A DNA stretch of 45,019 nt from an uncultured Holophagaceae bacterium (GCA_903937385.1 CAIZZF010000012.1:1-45019); one strand, 5' to 3'; shown: positions 1 to 10,191, numbered from the stretch's first letter. Made by a program: numbers and translations. The notes: generated by a model from the letters alone, not told the origin.

Positions 1-90
1 AACGAGCTGCGCTCGCCCTTCGGGTCCGCGTCCTTCCCACACCCAGGCCTTCGGCTGGAAATCGCTGCGCGATTCCCACATCGCCCCCTC
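1..90. repeat. Cluster of short GC-rich palindromes (REP-like)
   Basis: The first 90 bases hold a string of small stem-loops and no plausible gene: CGAG/CTCG (3-15), CCCTTCGGG (17-25), CCAG..CTGG (43-58), and ATCGC-TGC-GCGAT (61-73). The last lies inside GGAAATCGCTGCGCGATTCC (57-76). This closely resembles the palindrome at 23595-23615 read on the - strand (GGAATCGGCTGCGCCGATTCC in two halves), which suggests a dispersed palindromic family. The assignment is by eye only. Confidence 0.4.
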
Positions 91-335
91 AAATGCCATC
101 AGCAGCAAAAAGGGTTACCCACACAATTCAGCGAGGAGGCAAAAAAATGGAGAACGATCCAGGCGGGATCCAGCTCATTCCCCCCTGAATTTGTGAGGAC
201 TGGACCTGGGCTGGGACCTGTTTGGGCAGGCGGCCGGCCTGCCGCTAGGGGCGCTCCTGACGATGGCCGGCTTTGTTCTTCGACCGCTTCGGCTCAGAAA
301 CGCTTCATGGCTTGTTTAATACATAATCGTTTTTA
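91..335. other. Intergenic stretch without a recognisable gene
   Basis: About 245 bases with no convincing coding frame. The short frame after the GAGGAGG-like sequence near 132-138 (ATG at 148) closes quickly and has no recognisable product. The composition becomes AT-rich from about 310, leading into the promoter of the sulfur operon. The gene upstream of this gap lies outside the window. Confidence 0.4.
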
Positions 336-372
336 TTGATTAACTTGACAATTTAATCAACTTGGGTAAAGC
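336..372 (+). promoter_or_regulatory. Promoter with overlapping palindromic operator, sulfur operon
   Basis: A perfect 8-bp inverted repeat, TTGATTAA (336-343) and TTAATCAA (353-360), is separated by 9 bases. The spacer and right arm contain TTGACA (345-350), a consensus -35 hexamer. A -10-like TAAAGC lies at 367-372 after 16 bases. A dimeric regulator bound to the palindrome would cover the -35 box, so repression is the simplest reading. The regulator is not identifiable from sequence. Confidence 0.6.
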
Positions 373-418
373 TGAATCTCGCTGCCGCTTCGGGGGCTCC
401 CCCGCAACCCTTCTCAGC
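371..418 (+). promoter_or_regulatory. 5' UTR stem-loop of the sulfur operon
   Basis: Between the predicted transcription start (near 380) and the first ATG at 428 there is a strong hairpin, CGGGG (391-395)/CCCCG (400-404). An outer GCTGA (371-375)/TCAGC (414-418) pair could enclose it if transcription begins slightly earlier. It ends about 10 bases before the start codon, so it could affect translation. It matches no riboswitch class that I can support. Confidence 0.35.
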
Positions 419-427
419 CAGGTCCCG

Positions 428-1264
<837 letters not shown>

Positions 1265-1774
1265 GGTCCGGGCCCTCCGCCCCACGGACTGCAGCCTGCG
1301 CGTCGTGGCCCTGGCCTTCTCCGAGGCCTTCCTGGGCGAGGTCGCGGGCCTGGACGCCGAGCTGCACGACCGGGCCTTCGTCCCGGCCGACCTGGACGGC
1401 GTGCACCTGGTCATCAGCGCCACCAACGACCCCGCCGCCAATGCTGTCATCGCCGCCCACGCCCGGGCCCTGGGCCTGTGGGTCAACGCCGTGGACGACG
1501 CCGCCTCCTGCGACGCCCTCTTCCCCAGCATCCTGCGCCGGGGACCCTTCGTGGCCGCCATCTCCACCGAGGGCGCCTTCGCGGGCCTGAGCCGCGCGGT
1601 GCGGGAAGCCCTGGAGGCCCTGGTGCCGGACGAGGCCCTCCCCGAGTTCGAGGCCCTGGTGCAGGTGCGCCAGGAGCTGAAGCGGGCCCTGCCCGATCCC
1701 ACGCAGCGCGCCGAGGTGCTCCGCGCCCTCCTGCGCCAGCTCCAGCAGCACGTCCTGCCGACCGAGGTGCGCCC

Positions 1775-3415
1775 ATGACCCTCAGCCCCATCGAAGCCCT
1801 GAAGGCCGGCTCCCGGCACCTGCGGGGCACCCTGGAAGCGGAGCTCGCCAGCCCGGATCCGTCCTTCTCCAAGGACAGCCAGACCCTGGTGAAGTTCCAC
1901 GGCTTCTACCAGCAGAAGGAGCGGGGCGCCGCGGACAAGCCCCCTGTGCTGATGCTGCGCGGCCGCATCCCCGGCGGGCGCCTCTCCGCAGCCCAGTATC
2001 TGGCCTGGGATGACCTCTCAGACCGCTACGGCGACGCCACACTGCGCCTCACCTCCCGGCAGAGCCTCGAGCTGCACGGCGTCCTGAAGGGCGACCTCAA
2101 GGCCACCCTGCAGGGCCTCGACGCCGCGCTGCAGACCACCAAGGGCGCCTGCGGCGACGTGGTCCGCACCGTGACCCAGGCGCCCAACCCCTGGCTGCGG
2201 CCGGACCTGGCACAGCTGGATGCCGTGGTGGACCGCCTCGCCCTGCACTTCCAGGCGGTCTCCAACGCCTACGCGGAGATCTGGCTGGATGGGGAGCGCG
2301 TGAACCCCGAACAGGAGCAGGAGAAGCTGTTCGGCGCCACCTACCTGCCGCGCAAGTTCAAGTTCAGCGTCACCGTGGCGGGCGAGAACCTGGTGGACCT
2401 CTACACCAACGACCTGGGCCTGGCCGCCACCTTCGACGCCACCGGCCTGCTCGAGGGCTTCTTCGTCACCGCCGGCGGCGGCATGGGCATGACCCACGGG
2501 GACCCCACCACCTTCCCCCGGGTGGCGGACGTGCTCGGGTGGATCCCTGCTGTGGCGCTCATCCCCGTGGCCGAGGCCGCGGTGAGCATCTTCCGCGAGG
2601 AGGGCAACCGCGAGGACCGCAAGCGGGCTCGCCTGAAATACGTGATCGCCCGCAAGGGCCGGGCCTGGTTCCAGGCCGCCGTGGAAGCCCGCGCGGGGGT
2701 CGTTTTTGAGGCGCGCCCCCTGCCCACCTGGCGGACCTCGCCGGTGCTGGGCTGGCTGGATCGCACCGACGGCACCCTGGCCCTGGGCCTCTCCATCTCC
2801 GGGGGCCGCATCGCGGGTGCCCTCAAGGCCGCCCTGCGCGAGGTGGCGGCGACCTTCCAGCCCGGCGTGCAGCTGAGCCCCGACCAGGACCTGATCCTGC
2901 TGGGCCTCCGGCGCGAGGACCGCGCCGCCGTGGAGGCCCTCTTCGCCCGCCACGGCTGGCCCCTGACAACGCCTGATCCCCTGGCCTCCCGCGCCATGGC
3001 CTGCGTGGCCCTGCCCCTGTGCGGCATGGCCTTCACCGAGGGCGAGCGGGCGCTCCCGGGCTTCCTGGACCAGCTGCGCAGCGCCCTGGAACGCCAGGGA
3101 CTGAGAGACCGCAGCCTGGTCTTCCGGGTGACGGGCTGTGCCAACGGCTGCGCCCGCCCCTACACCGCGGAGCTTGCCCTGGTGGGCCAGACCAGCAGCA
3201 GCTACGCGCTGTATGTCGGCGGCGATCCCGAGGGCACGCGCCTCGCCTTCCCGGTGCTACACAAGCTGGCGCCCGCAGACTTCCCAGCGGCCCTGGACCG
3301 GCTCTTCGCGGCCTGGGCGCAGGCCGACCCGACTGCGTCCTTCGGGAACTTCGCCGCAGGCCTGGGGGCCGAGACCCTGAAGCGCCTCCTGGAAGCCAGC
3401 CCGGAGCGCCCATGA
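1775..3415 (+). CDS. cysI: Sulfite reductase, siroheme/4Fe-4S hemoprotein subunit
   Basis: Six-electron reduction of sulfite to sulfide in the cytoplasm. The 546-residue protein has the paired ferredoxin-like/sulfite reductase repeats. The siroheme-4Fe4S cysteines are C410-x5-C416 and C455-x3-C459 (TGCANGC). The LTSRQSLELHGV and ACGDVVRTV segments match the siroheme-binding region of CysI and of ferredoxin-dependent sulfite/nitrite reductases. No flavoprotein partner (CysJ) is present in the operon, so the electron donor is probably ferredoxin or is encoded elsewhere. Both ends overlap neighbours by ATGA. Its place between siroheme genes and APS reductase favours sulfite over nitrite as substrate. 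Confidence 0.9.
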   Translation: MTLSPIEALKAGSRHLRGTLEAELASPDPSFSKDSQTLVKFHGFYQQKERGAADKPPVLMLRGRIPGGRLSAAQYLAWDDLSDRYGDATLRLTSRQSLELHGVLKGDLKATLQGLDAALQTTKGACGDVVRTVTQAPNPWLRPDLAQLDAVVDRLALHFQAVSNAYAEIWLDGERVNPEQEQEKLFGATYLPRKFKFSVTVAGENLVDLYTNDLGLAATFDATGLLEGFFVTAGGGMGMTHGDPTTFPRVADVLGWIPAVALIPVAEAAVSIFREEGNREDRKRARLKYVIARKGRAWFQAAVEARAGVVFEARPLPTWRTSPVLGWLDRTDGTLALGLSISGGRIAGALKAALREVAATFQPGVQLSPDQDLILLGLRREDRAAVEALFARHGWPLTTPDPLASRAMACVALPLCGMAFTEGERALPGFLDQLRSALERQGLRDRSLVFRVTGCANGCARPYTAELALVGQTSSSYALYVGGDPEGTRLAFPVLHKLAPADFPAALDRLFAAWAQADPTASFGNFAAGLGAETLKRLLEASPERP

Positions 3416-4128
3416 CCGCGTCCTCCCTCCTTCCTTCTGCGGGTCTCGAAGCCCAGGCCCTGGTCCAGTGGGCCGCGGACACCTTCGGCCCGGAGCTGAC
3501 CCTCGCCTGCAGCGCCGGCGTGGAGGACAGCGTGCTGGTCCACCTCGCCGCCCAGACCGGTCAGCCCGTGCGGGTCTTCCTCCTGGACACCGGCCGCCTG
3601 CACCCCGAGACCCACGAGACCTATGACCGGCTGCGCCAGTGCTATCCGGGGCTCCGCTTCGAGGCCTATTCCCCCGAGGCCGCCGACGTGGAAGCCCTGG
3701 TGACGGAGCAGGGGCTGTTCGGCTTCCGCGAGGGTCTCGCCCAGCGCCACGCCTGCTGCGAGGTGCGCAAGCTGCGACCGCTCCGGCGCGCCCTGGCGGG
3801 CTCGCGGGCCTGGCTCACGGGCCTGCGCCGCGAGCAGAGCCCCACCCGGAGCGACCTCCGCGCCGCCGAGCCCGACGGCGGCACCCCCGAGCGCCTGAAG
3901 GTCGCACCCCTTCTCGACTGGGGCCACGAGCAGGTCTGGGCCTTCGTCCAGGCCCACCAGATCCCCACCCATCCCCTCCACGACGCAGGCTTTCCCTCCA
4001 TCGGCTGCGCACCCTGCACCCGCGCCATCCAGCCCGGCGAGGACCTGCGCGCGGGCCGCTGGTGGTGGGAACACCCCGAACACAAAGAGTGCGGCCTCCA
4101 CCACCGCCCGACCCAGGGACGACCATGA
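3412..4128 (+). CDS. cysH: Adenylylsulfate (APS) reductase, assimilatory, thioredoxin-type
   Basis: Reduces APS to sulfite plus AMP. The 238-residue protein has the adenine-nucleotide alpha-hydrolase fold (SAGVEDS near residue 29, LDTGRLHPET near 55). It has the 4Fe-4S ligand pattern C115-C116 with C199-x2-C202, and the catalytic ECGLH Cys227 near the C-terminus. The CC/CxxC pair distinguishes APS reductases from PAPS reductases, which lack the cluster. This fits the absence of an APS kinase in the cluster. Starts by ATGA overlap with cysI and ends by ATGA overlap with cysD. Confidence 0.92.
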   Translation: MTASSLLPSAGLEAQALVQWAADTFGPELTLACSAGVEDSVLVHLAAQTGQPVRVFLLDTGRLHPETHETYDRLRQCYPGLRFEAYSPEAADVEALVTEQGLFGFREGLAQRHACCEVRKLRPLRRALAGSRAWLTGLRREQSPTRSDLRAAEPDGGTPERLKVAPLLDWGHEQVWAFVQAHQIPTHPLHDAGFPSIGCAPCTRAIQPGEDLRAGRWWWEHPEHKECGLHHRPTQGRP

Positions 4129-5030
4129 CCCAGACCCTTACCCACCTCGAAGCCCTGGAGTCCGAGGCCATCCACATCCTCCGGGAGGTGGCCGGCCAGT
4201 GCCAGAACCCGGCCCTCCTCTTCAGCGGCGGCAAGGACAGCCTCGTCCTGCTGCGGCTGGCGGAGAAGGCCTTCCGGCCCGGCCGCTTCCCGTTCCCCCT
4301 GGTGCACATCGACACCGGCCACAACTATGCCGAGGTCATCGCCTTCCGGGACCAGCGGGCCGAGGAACTGGGGGAGCGGCTCATCGTCCGCAGCCTCGAG
4401 GACAGCATCGCCGCGGGGCGCATTGTCCTGCGCAGCCCCGGCGAGAGCCGCAACCGCCACCAGAGCGTGACCCTGCTGGACACCGTGGAGGAGTTCAAGT
4501 TCGACTGCCTCATCGGCGGCGCCCGCCGGGACGAGGAGAAGGCCCGGGCCAAGGAGCGCATCTTCAGCTTCCGGGACGAGTTCGGCCAGTGGGATCCCAA
4601 GAACCAGCGGCCGGAGCTCTGGAACCTCTACAACGCCCGCATCCACCCCGGCGAGCACATCCGGGCCTTCCCCATCTCCAACTGGACCGAGCTGGATGTT
4701 TGGCAGTACATCGAGGACGAGGGCCTGGAGCTGCCCTCCATCTACTTCGCCCACGAGCGCGAGGTGGTGGTGCTGAGCGGCGGCGCGCTGCTGCCGGTGA
4801 CCTCGCTGACCCCGGTGCCCGCAGGCGCGGTGTCGGTGCGCATGAGCGTCCGCTTCCGCACCGTGGGTGACATCAGCTGCACGGCCCCGGTGCCCAGCAC
4901 GGCCAAGACCCTGGCGGCCATCGTCAAGGAGACGGCGACCACGGAGATCACCGAGCGGGGCGCCACGCGCCTCGATGACCAGACCAGCGAGGCCTCCATG
5001 GAGCAGCGCAAGAAGGAGGGCTACTTCTGA
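4125..5030 (+). CDS. cysD: Sulfate adenylyltransferase subunit 2
   Basis: Catalytic subunit of ATP sulfurylase, forming APS from sulfate and ATP in complex with the GTPase CysN. 301 residues, the usual family length. The PP-loop SGGKDS is at residues 34-39, followed by HIDTGHNY, RRDEEKARAKER and the conserved FPISNWTELDVWQYI segment. The C-terminus ends in QRKKEGYF, typical of CysD. The stop overlaps the cysN start by one base (TGATG), consistent with the two subunits being made at matched levels. Confidence 0.96.
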   Translation: MTQTLTHLEALESEAIHILREVAGQCQNPALLFSGGKDSLVLLRLAEKAFRPGRFPFPLVHIDTGHNYAEVIAFRDQRAEELGERLIVRSLEDSIAAGRIVLRSPGESRNRHQSVTLLDTVEEFKFDCLIGGARRDEEKARAKERIFSFRDEFGQWDPKNQRPELWNLYNARIHPGEHIRAFPISNWTELDVWQYIEDEGLELPSIYFAHEREVVVLSGGALLPVTSLTPVPAGAVSVRMSVRFRTVGDISCTAPVPSTAKTLAAIVKETATTEITERGATRLDDQTSEASMEQRKKEGYF

Positions 5031-6307
5031 TGAGCCACGAGACGATCGTCGACAACGGCCTGCTCCGCTTCCTCACCTGCGGCAGCGTGGATGACGGCAA
5101 GAGCACGCTCATCGGGCGCCTGCTCTACGACAGCAAGGCCATCCTGGCGGACGCCCTGGATGCCCTGGCCGTGTCCAGCCGCAAGCGCGGCCTGGAGGAG
5201 GTGGATCTCTCGCTGCTGACCGATGGCCTCTCCGCCGAGCGGGAGCAGGGCATCACCATCGATGTGGCCTACCGCTACTTCAGCACCGGCACCCGGAAGT
5301 ACATCCTGGCGGACGCCCCGGGCCACGAGCAGTACACCCGCAACATGGTGACCGGCGCCTCCACGGCGGACCTGGCCATCGTGCTCATCGACGCCCGCAA
5401 GGGCGTGCTGCCCCAGACCCGCCGCCACCTGACCCTGGCCCAGGTGATGGGCGTCCGCCACGTGGTGGTGGCCATCAACAAGATGGACCTGGTGGGCTAC
5501 GACGAGGCCACCTACCAGCGCATCCGCGCGGCAGTGGAGCCCCTGGCCGCCAAGCTGGGTGTGACCGACCTGCAGTTCATCCCCCTGTCCGCGCTCAAGG
5601 GCGACATGGTGGTGGATCGGGGCGGGCAGCTGGGCTGGTATGCCGGCCCCACGCTGATGGCCTACCTGGAAGGCCTCGAGCTGGGCCAGGAGGATCTCGA
5701 CGCTCCCTTCCGCTTCCCGGTGCAGCTGGTCTGCCGCCCGCGCACGGAAGCCCTCCTGGACTATCGCGGCTACCAGGGCCGCATCGAGAGCGGCTCCGTG
5801 GCCCGCGGCGACGTGGTGACCATCCTGCCTTCGGGCATCCGGACCACGGTGCGGCGCGTCGAGTTCTTCGGGCGCGACCTCCTCCGAGGCGTCGTGGGGC
5901 AGAGCGTGACGCTGCACCTCTCTGACGAGGTGGACGTGAGCCGGGGCGACCTCATCGCCGGCAGCGTCGAGGCGCCCGCCCGGACCCGGGACCTGAATGC
6001 CACCCTCTGCTGGTTCAGCGAGCGGCCCCTGGATCCCATGAGCCGGCTGATCCTGCGCCACGGCACCCGGGAGGTGCGGGCCAATGTGACCGCCGTCCTG
6101 GGCCGCATGGACCTCCAGACCCTGGAGTCCGTGCCCGCCGAGGAGCTGACCATGAACGACATCGCCACCGTGAGCCTGCGGCTCCAGCAGCCCATCGCCG
6201 CAGATCCCCACAGCTGGGTGCGCAGCGGCGGCTGTTTCATCCTCATCGACGAAGCCACCAACGCCACGGTCGCCGCAGGTCTGGTGCTCGCCCAGGAGAC
6301 CTACTGA
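5030..6307 (+). CDS. cysN: Sulfate adenylyltransferase subunit 1 (GTPase)
   Basis: EF-Tu-like GTPase subunit of ATP sulfurylase; GTP hydrolysis drives APS formation. Seen: P-loop GSVDDGKST (residues 18-26), DAPGHEQYTRNM, NKMD, then a SALKGD segment, followed by two beta-barrel domains. At 425 residues it stops after the EF-like domains and carries no fused APS kinase (CysC), which many bacteria have as NodQ-type fusions. This agrees with the APS reductase encoded upstream. It is followed by 111 bases before sbp, the widest gap in the cluster. Confidence 0.95.
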   Translation: MSHETIVDNGLLRFLTCGSVDDGKSTLIGRLLYDSKAILADALDALAVSSRKRGLEEVDLSLLTDGLSAEREQGITIDVAYRYFSTGTRKYILADAPGHEQYTRNMVTGASTADLAIVLIDARKGVLPQTRRHLTLAQVMGVRHVVVAINKMDLVGYDEATYQRIRAAVEPLAAKLGVTDLQFIPLSALKGDMVVDRGGQLGWYAGPTLMAYLEGLELGQEDLDAPFRFPVQLVCRPRTEALLDYRGYQGRIESGSVARGDVVTILPSGIRTTVRRVEFFGRDLLRGVVGQSVTLHLSDEVDVSRGDLIAGSVEAPARTRDLNATLCWFSERPLDPMSRLILRHGTREVRANVTAVLGRMDLQTLESVPAEELTMNDIATVSLRLQQPIAADPHSWVRSGGCFILIDEATNATVAAGLVLAQETY

Positions 6308-6338
6308 GGCCTTCCCTTCCCCCCGAAAAGGAGTCGCC

Positions 6339-6422
6339 ATGACCCGCTGTCGATGCACCTCAGCCCCCGCTGCCCCGAATCCGACCCAACGCTTCATTGA
6401 CTTGATAAGGAACCACCCATGA
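6339..6422 (+). CDS. Short upstream ORF before sbp, Cys-Arg-Cys leader peptide candidate
   Basis: A 27-codon frame with an excellent ribosome site, AAAAGGAG (6326-6333), five bases before ATG 6339. The peptide begins M-T-R-C-R-C and ends [11 protein letters not shown]. Its TGA (6420-6422) overlaps the ATG of sbp (6419-6421), so translation of sbp would be coupled to it. The sbp ribosome site (ATAAGGAA) lies inside this frame. Cys codons at positions 4 and 6 suggest sensing of cysteinyl-tRNA or cysteine supply for the sulfate importer. Function is inference; the frame, ribosome site and overlap are seen directly. Confidence 0.55.
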   Translation: MTRCRCTSAPAAPNPTQRFIDLIRNHP

Positions 6423-7417
6423 AAACCCTGCTGCGCACCCTCCTGCTCCTCGCCACCCTGGGCACCGCCCTCCAGGCCCAGGAGGTGAAACTGCTCAACG
6501 TCTCCTACGACCCCACCCGCGAGCTCTACCAGGCCATCAACCCGGCCTTCGCGGCCCAGTGGAAGGCCAAGACCGGCCAGACCGTCACCATCTCCCAGTC
6601 CCACGGCGGCTCAGGCAAGCAGGCCCGCTCCGTGATCGACGGCCTCCCCGCGGACGTCGTGACCCTCGCCCTGGCCCACGACATCGACGCCCTCGCCACC
6701 CAGCGCCAGCTGCTGGCCAAGGACTGGCAGCAGCGCCTGCCCCAGAACAGCTCGCCCTACGTCTCCACGGTGGTCTTCCTCGTGCGGGCCGGGAACCCCA
6801 AGGGCATCCGCGACTGGAACGACCTGCTCAAGCCCGGCGTCCAGATCATCACGCCGAACCCCAAGACCAGCGGCGGCGCCCGCTGGAACTACCTGGCGGC
6901 CTGGGGCCAGGCCCTGAAGCAGAGCGGCGGCTCCGAGGCCAAGGCCCGGACCTTTGTCACGGAGCTCTTCAAGAAGGTGCCCGTGCTGGACAGCGGCGCC
7001 CGCGGCGCCACCACCACCTTCGTGGAGCGCGGCCTGGGTGATGTGCTGCTGGCCTGGGAGAACGAGGCCCTGCTGGTGACCGAAGGCCTCGGCAAGGGCA
7101 AGTTTCAGATTGTGATCCCCTCCATCAGCATCCTGGCGGAGCCCTCCATCGCCTGGGTGGACAAGGTGGTCCAGAAGAAGGGCACCGCCGCCGTGGCCAA
7201 GGCCTACCTGGAGTTCCTCTACACCCCCGAGGCCCAGGCGATCATCGCCCAGAACGGCTTCCGCCCCACGGATGCCAAGGTCCTCAAGGCCGCCGGGGCG
7301 AAGTTCCCGAAGCTGAAGCTGTTCACCATCGCCGACCCCTTTGGTGGCTGGGACCGCGCCCACGAGGCCCACTTCAAGGACGGCGGCAGCTTCGACCAGA
7401 TCGCCGCCGGGAAGTGA
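6419..7417 (+). CDS. sbp: Periplasmic sulfate-binding protein
   Basis: Captures sulfate (or thiosulfate) in the periplasm for the CysTWA importer. 332 residues with a cleavable signal peptide (about 1-20, ending LQAQ). The family signature [13 protein letters not shown] follows at about 25-37, then [25 protein letters not shown], the [19 protein letters not shown] segment and [30 protein letters not shown] 6419 overlaps the stop of the short upstream frame. The neighbouring permease and ATPase genes complete the transporter. Confidence 0.96.
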   Translation: MKTLLRTLLLLATLGTALQAQEVKLLNVSYDPTRELYQAINPAFAAQWKAKTGQTVTISQSHGGSGKQARSVIDGLPADVVTLALAHDIDALATQRQLLAKDWQQRLPQNSSPYVSTVVFLVRAGNPKGIRDWNDLLKPGVQIITPNPKTSGGARWNYLAAWGQALKQSGGSEAKARTFVTELFKKVPVLDSGARGATTTFVERGLGDVLLAWENEALLVTEGLGKGKFQIVIPSISILAEPSIAWVDKVVQKKGTAAVAKAYLEFLYTPEAQAIIAQNGFRPTDAKVLKAAGAKFPKLKLFTIADPFGGWDRAHEAHFKDGGSFDQIAAGK

Positions 7418-7424
7418 GCCGACA

Positions 7425-8237
7425 GTGACCTTCACCCGCCGTCCGGGCTTCGCCCTCAGCACGGGCATCACCCTGCTGGGCACCAGCCTCATGATCCTGC
7501 TGCCCCTGGCGGCCCTGGCCCTCAAGGCCGTGCACGCCAAGGCCGGGACCTTCGCGACGGTGCTCAGCAACCCGCGGGTCCAGACGGCCTGCCTGTTCAG
7601 CCTGGGGGCCGCCCTCGCGGCGGCCCTCTTCAACCTGGTTTGGGGCACCCTCATCGCCTGGGTCCTGGTGCGCTACCCCTTCCCGGGCCGTCGCCTGGCG
7701 GACGCCCTGGTGGATCTGCCCTTCGCCCTCCCCACGGCAGTGGCCGGGCTTACCCTGTCGTCACTCTATGGCCCCAAGGGCTGGATCGGCCACCTGCTGC
7801 CCTTTCCCGTGGTCTACAACCGCACCGGAGTGGTGCTGGCCCTGAGCTTCGTCAGCCTGCCCTTCATGGTGCGCAGCCTCCAGCCGGTGCTCGAGGAACT
7901 CCCCCGGGAGATGGAGGAGGCCGCCACCTGCCTGGGCGCCTCCCGCTGGGCCACCCTGCGCCGGGTGGTGCTGCCCCAGCTGCTGCCCGCCATTCTCAGC
8001 GGCTTCGCGCTGTCCTTCGCACGGGCCGTGGGCGAGTACGGCAGCGTGGTCTTCGTGTCGGGCAACCTGCCCTTCAAGACCGAGATCGCCCCGCTGCTCA
8101 TCGTGGTGAAGCTGGAGCAATACGACTACGACGGGGCCGTGGCCCTGGCCGTGATCATGCTGGGCATCTCGCTCCTGGTGCTGGCCGGCATCCACCTGCT
8201 CCACCGCCGCTTCGGGGAGGCCCGCCGCCATGTCTGA
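7425..8237 (+). CDS. cysT: Sulfate ABC transporter permease CysT
   Basis: One of two inner-membrane permease subunits for sulfate uptake. I chose GTG 7425, eight bases after the sbp stop, because the upstream in-frame extension only re-reads sbp sequence. The product is 270 residues with about six hydrophobic segments. The ABC permease EAA motif (EEAATCLGASRWATLRRVVLPQ) lies around residues 165-187, followed by the family segment AVGEYGSVVFVSGN. Overlaps cysW by 8 bases. Confidence 0.94.
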   Translation: MTFTRRPGFALSTGITLLGTSLMILLPLAALALKAVHAKAGTFATVLSNPRVQTACLFSLGAALAAALFNLVWGTLIAWVLVRYPFPGRRLADALVDLPFALPTAVAGLTLSSLYGPKGWIGHLLPFPVVYNRTGVVLALSFVSLPFMVRSLQPVLEELPREMEEAATCLGASRWATLRRVVLPQLLPAILSGFALSFARAVGEYGSVVFVSGNLPFKTEIAPLLIVVKLEQYDYDGAVALAVIMLGISLLVLAGIHLLHRRFGEARRHV

Positions 8238-9078
8238 CCTCCGCCTGCCCGCCGATGGCGTGGCCGAACCCCGCTGGCTGCGCTGGACCCTGACCGCCGT
8301 CACCGTCGTCTTCATGGCAGTGTTTCTGCTGCTGCCCCTGGTCAACATCTTCCACTCGGCCCTCTCGGAAGGATGGCGCGTCTTCCTCGCCAGCCTCCAG
8401 GACGAGAACGCCGCGGCGGCCATCCGGCTCAGCCTGCTCAGCACCCTCTGCGCCGTGCTCCTCAGCGGCGTCTTCGGGCTGGCCGCGGCCTGGCTGCTGG
8501 GCCGGCACCGGATCCCCGGCCACGGGCTCTGGGTGGCGGTGCTGGACCTGCCCTTCGCCATCTCGCCCGTGGTGGCCGGGCTGATGTTCGTGCTGCTCTG
8601 CGGGCTGGATGGCTGGTTCGGCCCCTGGCTCGACCGCCACGGGACCCAGATCATCTTCGCCAAGCCAGGCATCATCCTCGCCACGGCCTTCGTCACCTTC
8701 CCCTTCGTGGCCCGGGAGCTGCTGCCCCTGGTGCAGGCCCTGGGGCCCGAGTCCGAGGAGGCCGCCCAGCTGCTGGGCGCGAGCCCCCTCCAGACCTTCT
8801 GGCGGGTCACGCTGCCCGCCCTCAAGTGGGGCCTGCTCTACGGCGTGATCCTCTGCGCCAGCCGGGCCATGGGCGAGTTCGGCGCGGTCAGCGTCGTCAG
8901 CGGCCACATCCGCGGCGAGACCATGACCCTGCCCCTGCACATCGAAGCCACCTACAACGAGTACCAGTTCGGGGCGGCCTTCGCCTGCGCCACGCTGCTG
9001 AGCCTCATGGCCTTAGTGAGCCTGGCCCTGAAGTCCTTCGTTTCCTGGCGGGCCCGCCGGGACCGGGAGTCCGCATGA
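8230..9078 (+). CDS. cysW: Sulfate ABC transporter permease CysW
   Basis: Second permease subunit, 282 residues. It has multiple membrane segments, the EAA-type loop ([22 protein letters not shown]) and the CysW segment [20 protein letters not shown]. The region before the first membrane helix (residues 1-18) is short and polar. Start ATG 8230 lies inside the end of cysT, and the stop overlaps the cysA start as ATGA. Both overlaps indicate that the permease and ATPase subunits are translated together. Confidence 0.94.
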   Translation: MSDLRLPADGVAEPRWLRWTLTAVTVVFMAVFLLLPLVNIFHSALSEGWRVFLASLQDENAAAAIRLSLLSTLCAVLLSGVFGLAAAWLLGRHRIPGHGLWVAVLDLPFAISPVVAGLMFVLLCGLDGWFGPWLDRHGTQIIFAKPGIILATAFVTFPFVARELLPLVQALGPESEEAAQLLGASPLQTFWRVTLPALKWGLLYGVILCASRAMGEFGAVSVVSGHIRGETMTLPLHIEATYNEYQFGAAFACATLLSLMALVSLALKSFVSWRARRDRESA

Positions 9079-10067
9079 GCATCGAAGTCCGCAACCTGTC
9101 CAAGCGCCTGGGTGGCAAGACCATCCTGGACCGCGTGAGCCTGGACATCCCCGAGGGCAGCCTGGTGGCCCTCCTGGGGCCCAGCGGCTCGGGCAAGACC
9201 ACCCTGCTGCGCGTGATCGCGGGCCTCGAAACGCCCGATGAGGGCGAGGTCCTGGTCCGGGGCGAGGCCACCACCGTCCGGCGACCCCAGGACCGGCACG
9301 TGGGCTTCGTGTTCCAGCACTACGCCCTGTTTCCCCACATGAGCGTCCGCCAGAACGTCGCCTTCGGCCTGGAGGTCAAGCCCCGGACCCAGCGCCCCAG
9401 CCGGGACGTCATCCGGGCCCGCGTGGACGAGCTGCTCCAGCTCATCCAGATGGACAGCTACGGACAGCGACTGCCCTCGGAGCTCAGCGGCGGCCAGCGG
9501 CAGCGGGTGGCCCTGGCCCGGGCCCTGGCCGTGGAACCCAGCGTCCTGCTGCTGGACGAGCCCTTCGGGGCCCTGGACGCCCAGGTGCGCGCCGAGCTGC
9601 GCCAGTGGCTGCGCCGCCTGCACGATGTCTCGAAGGTGACGACGGTGCTGGTCACCCATGACCAGGAGGAGGCCATGGAGGTCGCCGACACCGTGGCCGT
9701 CATGAACCGCGCCCGCATCGAGCAGGTAGGTCATCCCCGGGACATCTATGACCACCCCGCCACGGCCTTCGTGGCCCGGTTCGTGGGGCAGATGAACCAG
9801 CTCCACCAGGTGGAGGGCGGCACGGCCTTCGCGCGACCCCATGACATGGACCTGAGCCTGGACCCTGCGGACGGCGAGCCCGCCCGCATCACCAAGCTGG
9901 TGTCTGTGGGCCCCCTGGCCCGCCTGCGCCTGGACCTGCCCTCGGGCCAGGAGCTGGAGGTCCATCTGACCCGGCCCCGCCTGGAGGAGCTGCAGCTCGC
10001 CGAGGGCCAGCAGGTCTACGTGCGCCCCAACCGTGTGCAGGTCCTGGCGGGGGACTACATTATTTGA
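9075..10067 (+). CDS. cysA: Sulfate/thiosulfate import ATP-binding protein CysA
   Basis: ATPase that energises sulfate import. 330 residues. Walker [10 protein letters not shown] (35-43), Q-loop region [11 protein letters not shown], signature [15 protein letters not shown], Walker [12 protein letters not shown] and H-loop [13 protein letters not shown] are all intact. A TOBE-like C-terminal domain includes [12 protein letters not shown] 9075 overlaps the cysW stop. This is the last gene of the sulfur cluster. The following 124 bases are AT-rich with no clear intrinsic terminator. Confidence 0.95.
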   Translation: MSIEVRNLSKRLGGKTILDRVSLDIPEGSLVALLGPSGSGKTTLLRVIAGLETPDEGEVLVRGEATTVRRPQDRHVGFVFQHYALFPHMSVRQNVAFGLEVKPRTQRPSRDVIRARVDELLQLIQMDSYGQRLPSELSGGQRQRVALARALAVEPSVLLLDEPFGALDAQVRAELRQWLRRLHDVSKVTTVLVTHDQEEAMEVADTVAVMNRARIEQVGHPRDIYDHPATAFVARFVGQMNQLHQVEGGTAFARPHDMDLSLDPADGEPARITKLVSVGPLARLRLDLPSGQELEVHLTRPRLEELQLAEGQQVYVRPNRVQVLAGDYII

Positions 10068-10191
10068 AATATCTTTTTTATCTAATTAAATATATATTGG
10101 CGTCAATGTCGGTTCGGCCTACTTTTGAGTTCTATCGCCTTACCTCCTCGTGAGGCTTTGCCGACCATAGAGAAAGGACACGTAGGCTCCC
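10068..10191. other. AT-rich intergenic region with promoter-like sequence
   Basis: The composition falls sharply to AT-rich at 10060-10100, including TTGAAA (10064-10069) and several TAAATA/TATATA stretches (10087-10097), in contrast with the GC-rich neighbours. This is probably a promoter for the membrane protein gene at 10192. I could not assign a unique -10 box and see no terminator for the sulfur operon. Confidence 0.4.

Noticed and set aside
371-427. B12 riboswitch in front of the sulfur operon
   Set aside because: CCCCCGCAACC and TCAGCCAGG recall the 3' part of B12 riboswitches, but only about 50 bases of leader follow the predicted start and the conserved core and P1 partners are missing.
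362-427. TTG 362 as start of the SUMT protein (22 extra residues)
   Set aside because: There is no ribosome site before it, it overlaps the promoter -10 region, and family similarity begins after ATG 428.
6339-6422. Reading the Cys-Arg-Cys frame as a normal functional small protein
   Set aside because: Without a membrane segment, domain or metal motif beyond two Cys, and ending exactly on the sbp start, a leader role is simpler than a stable product.
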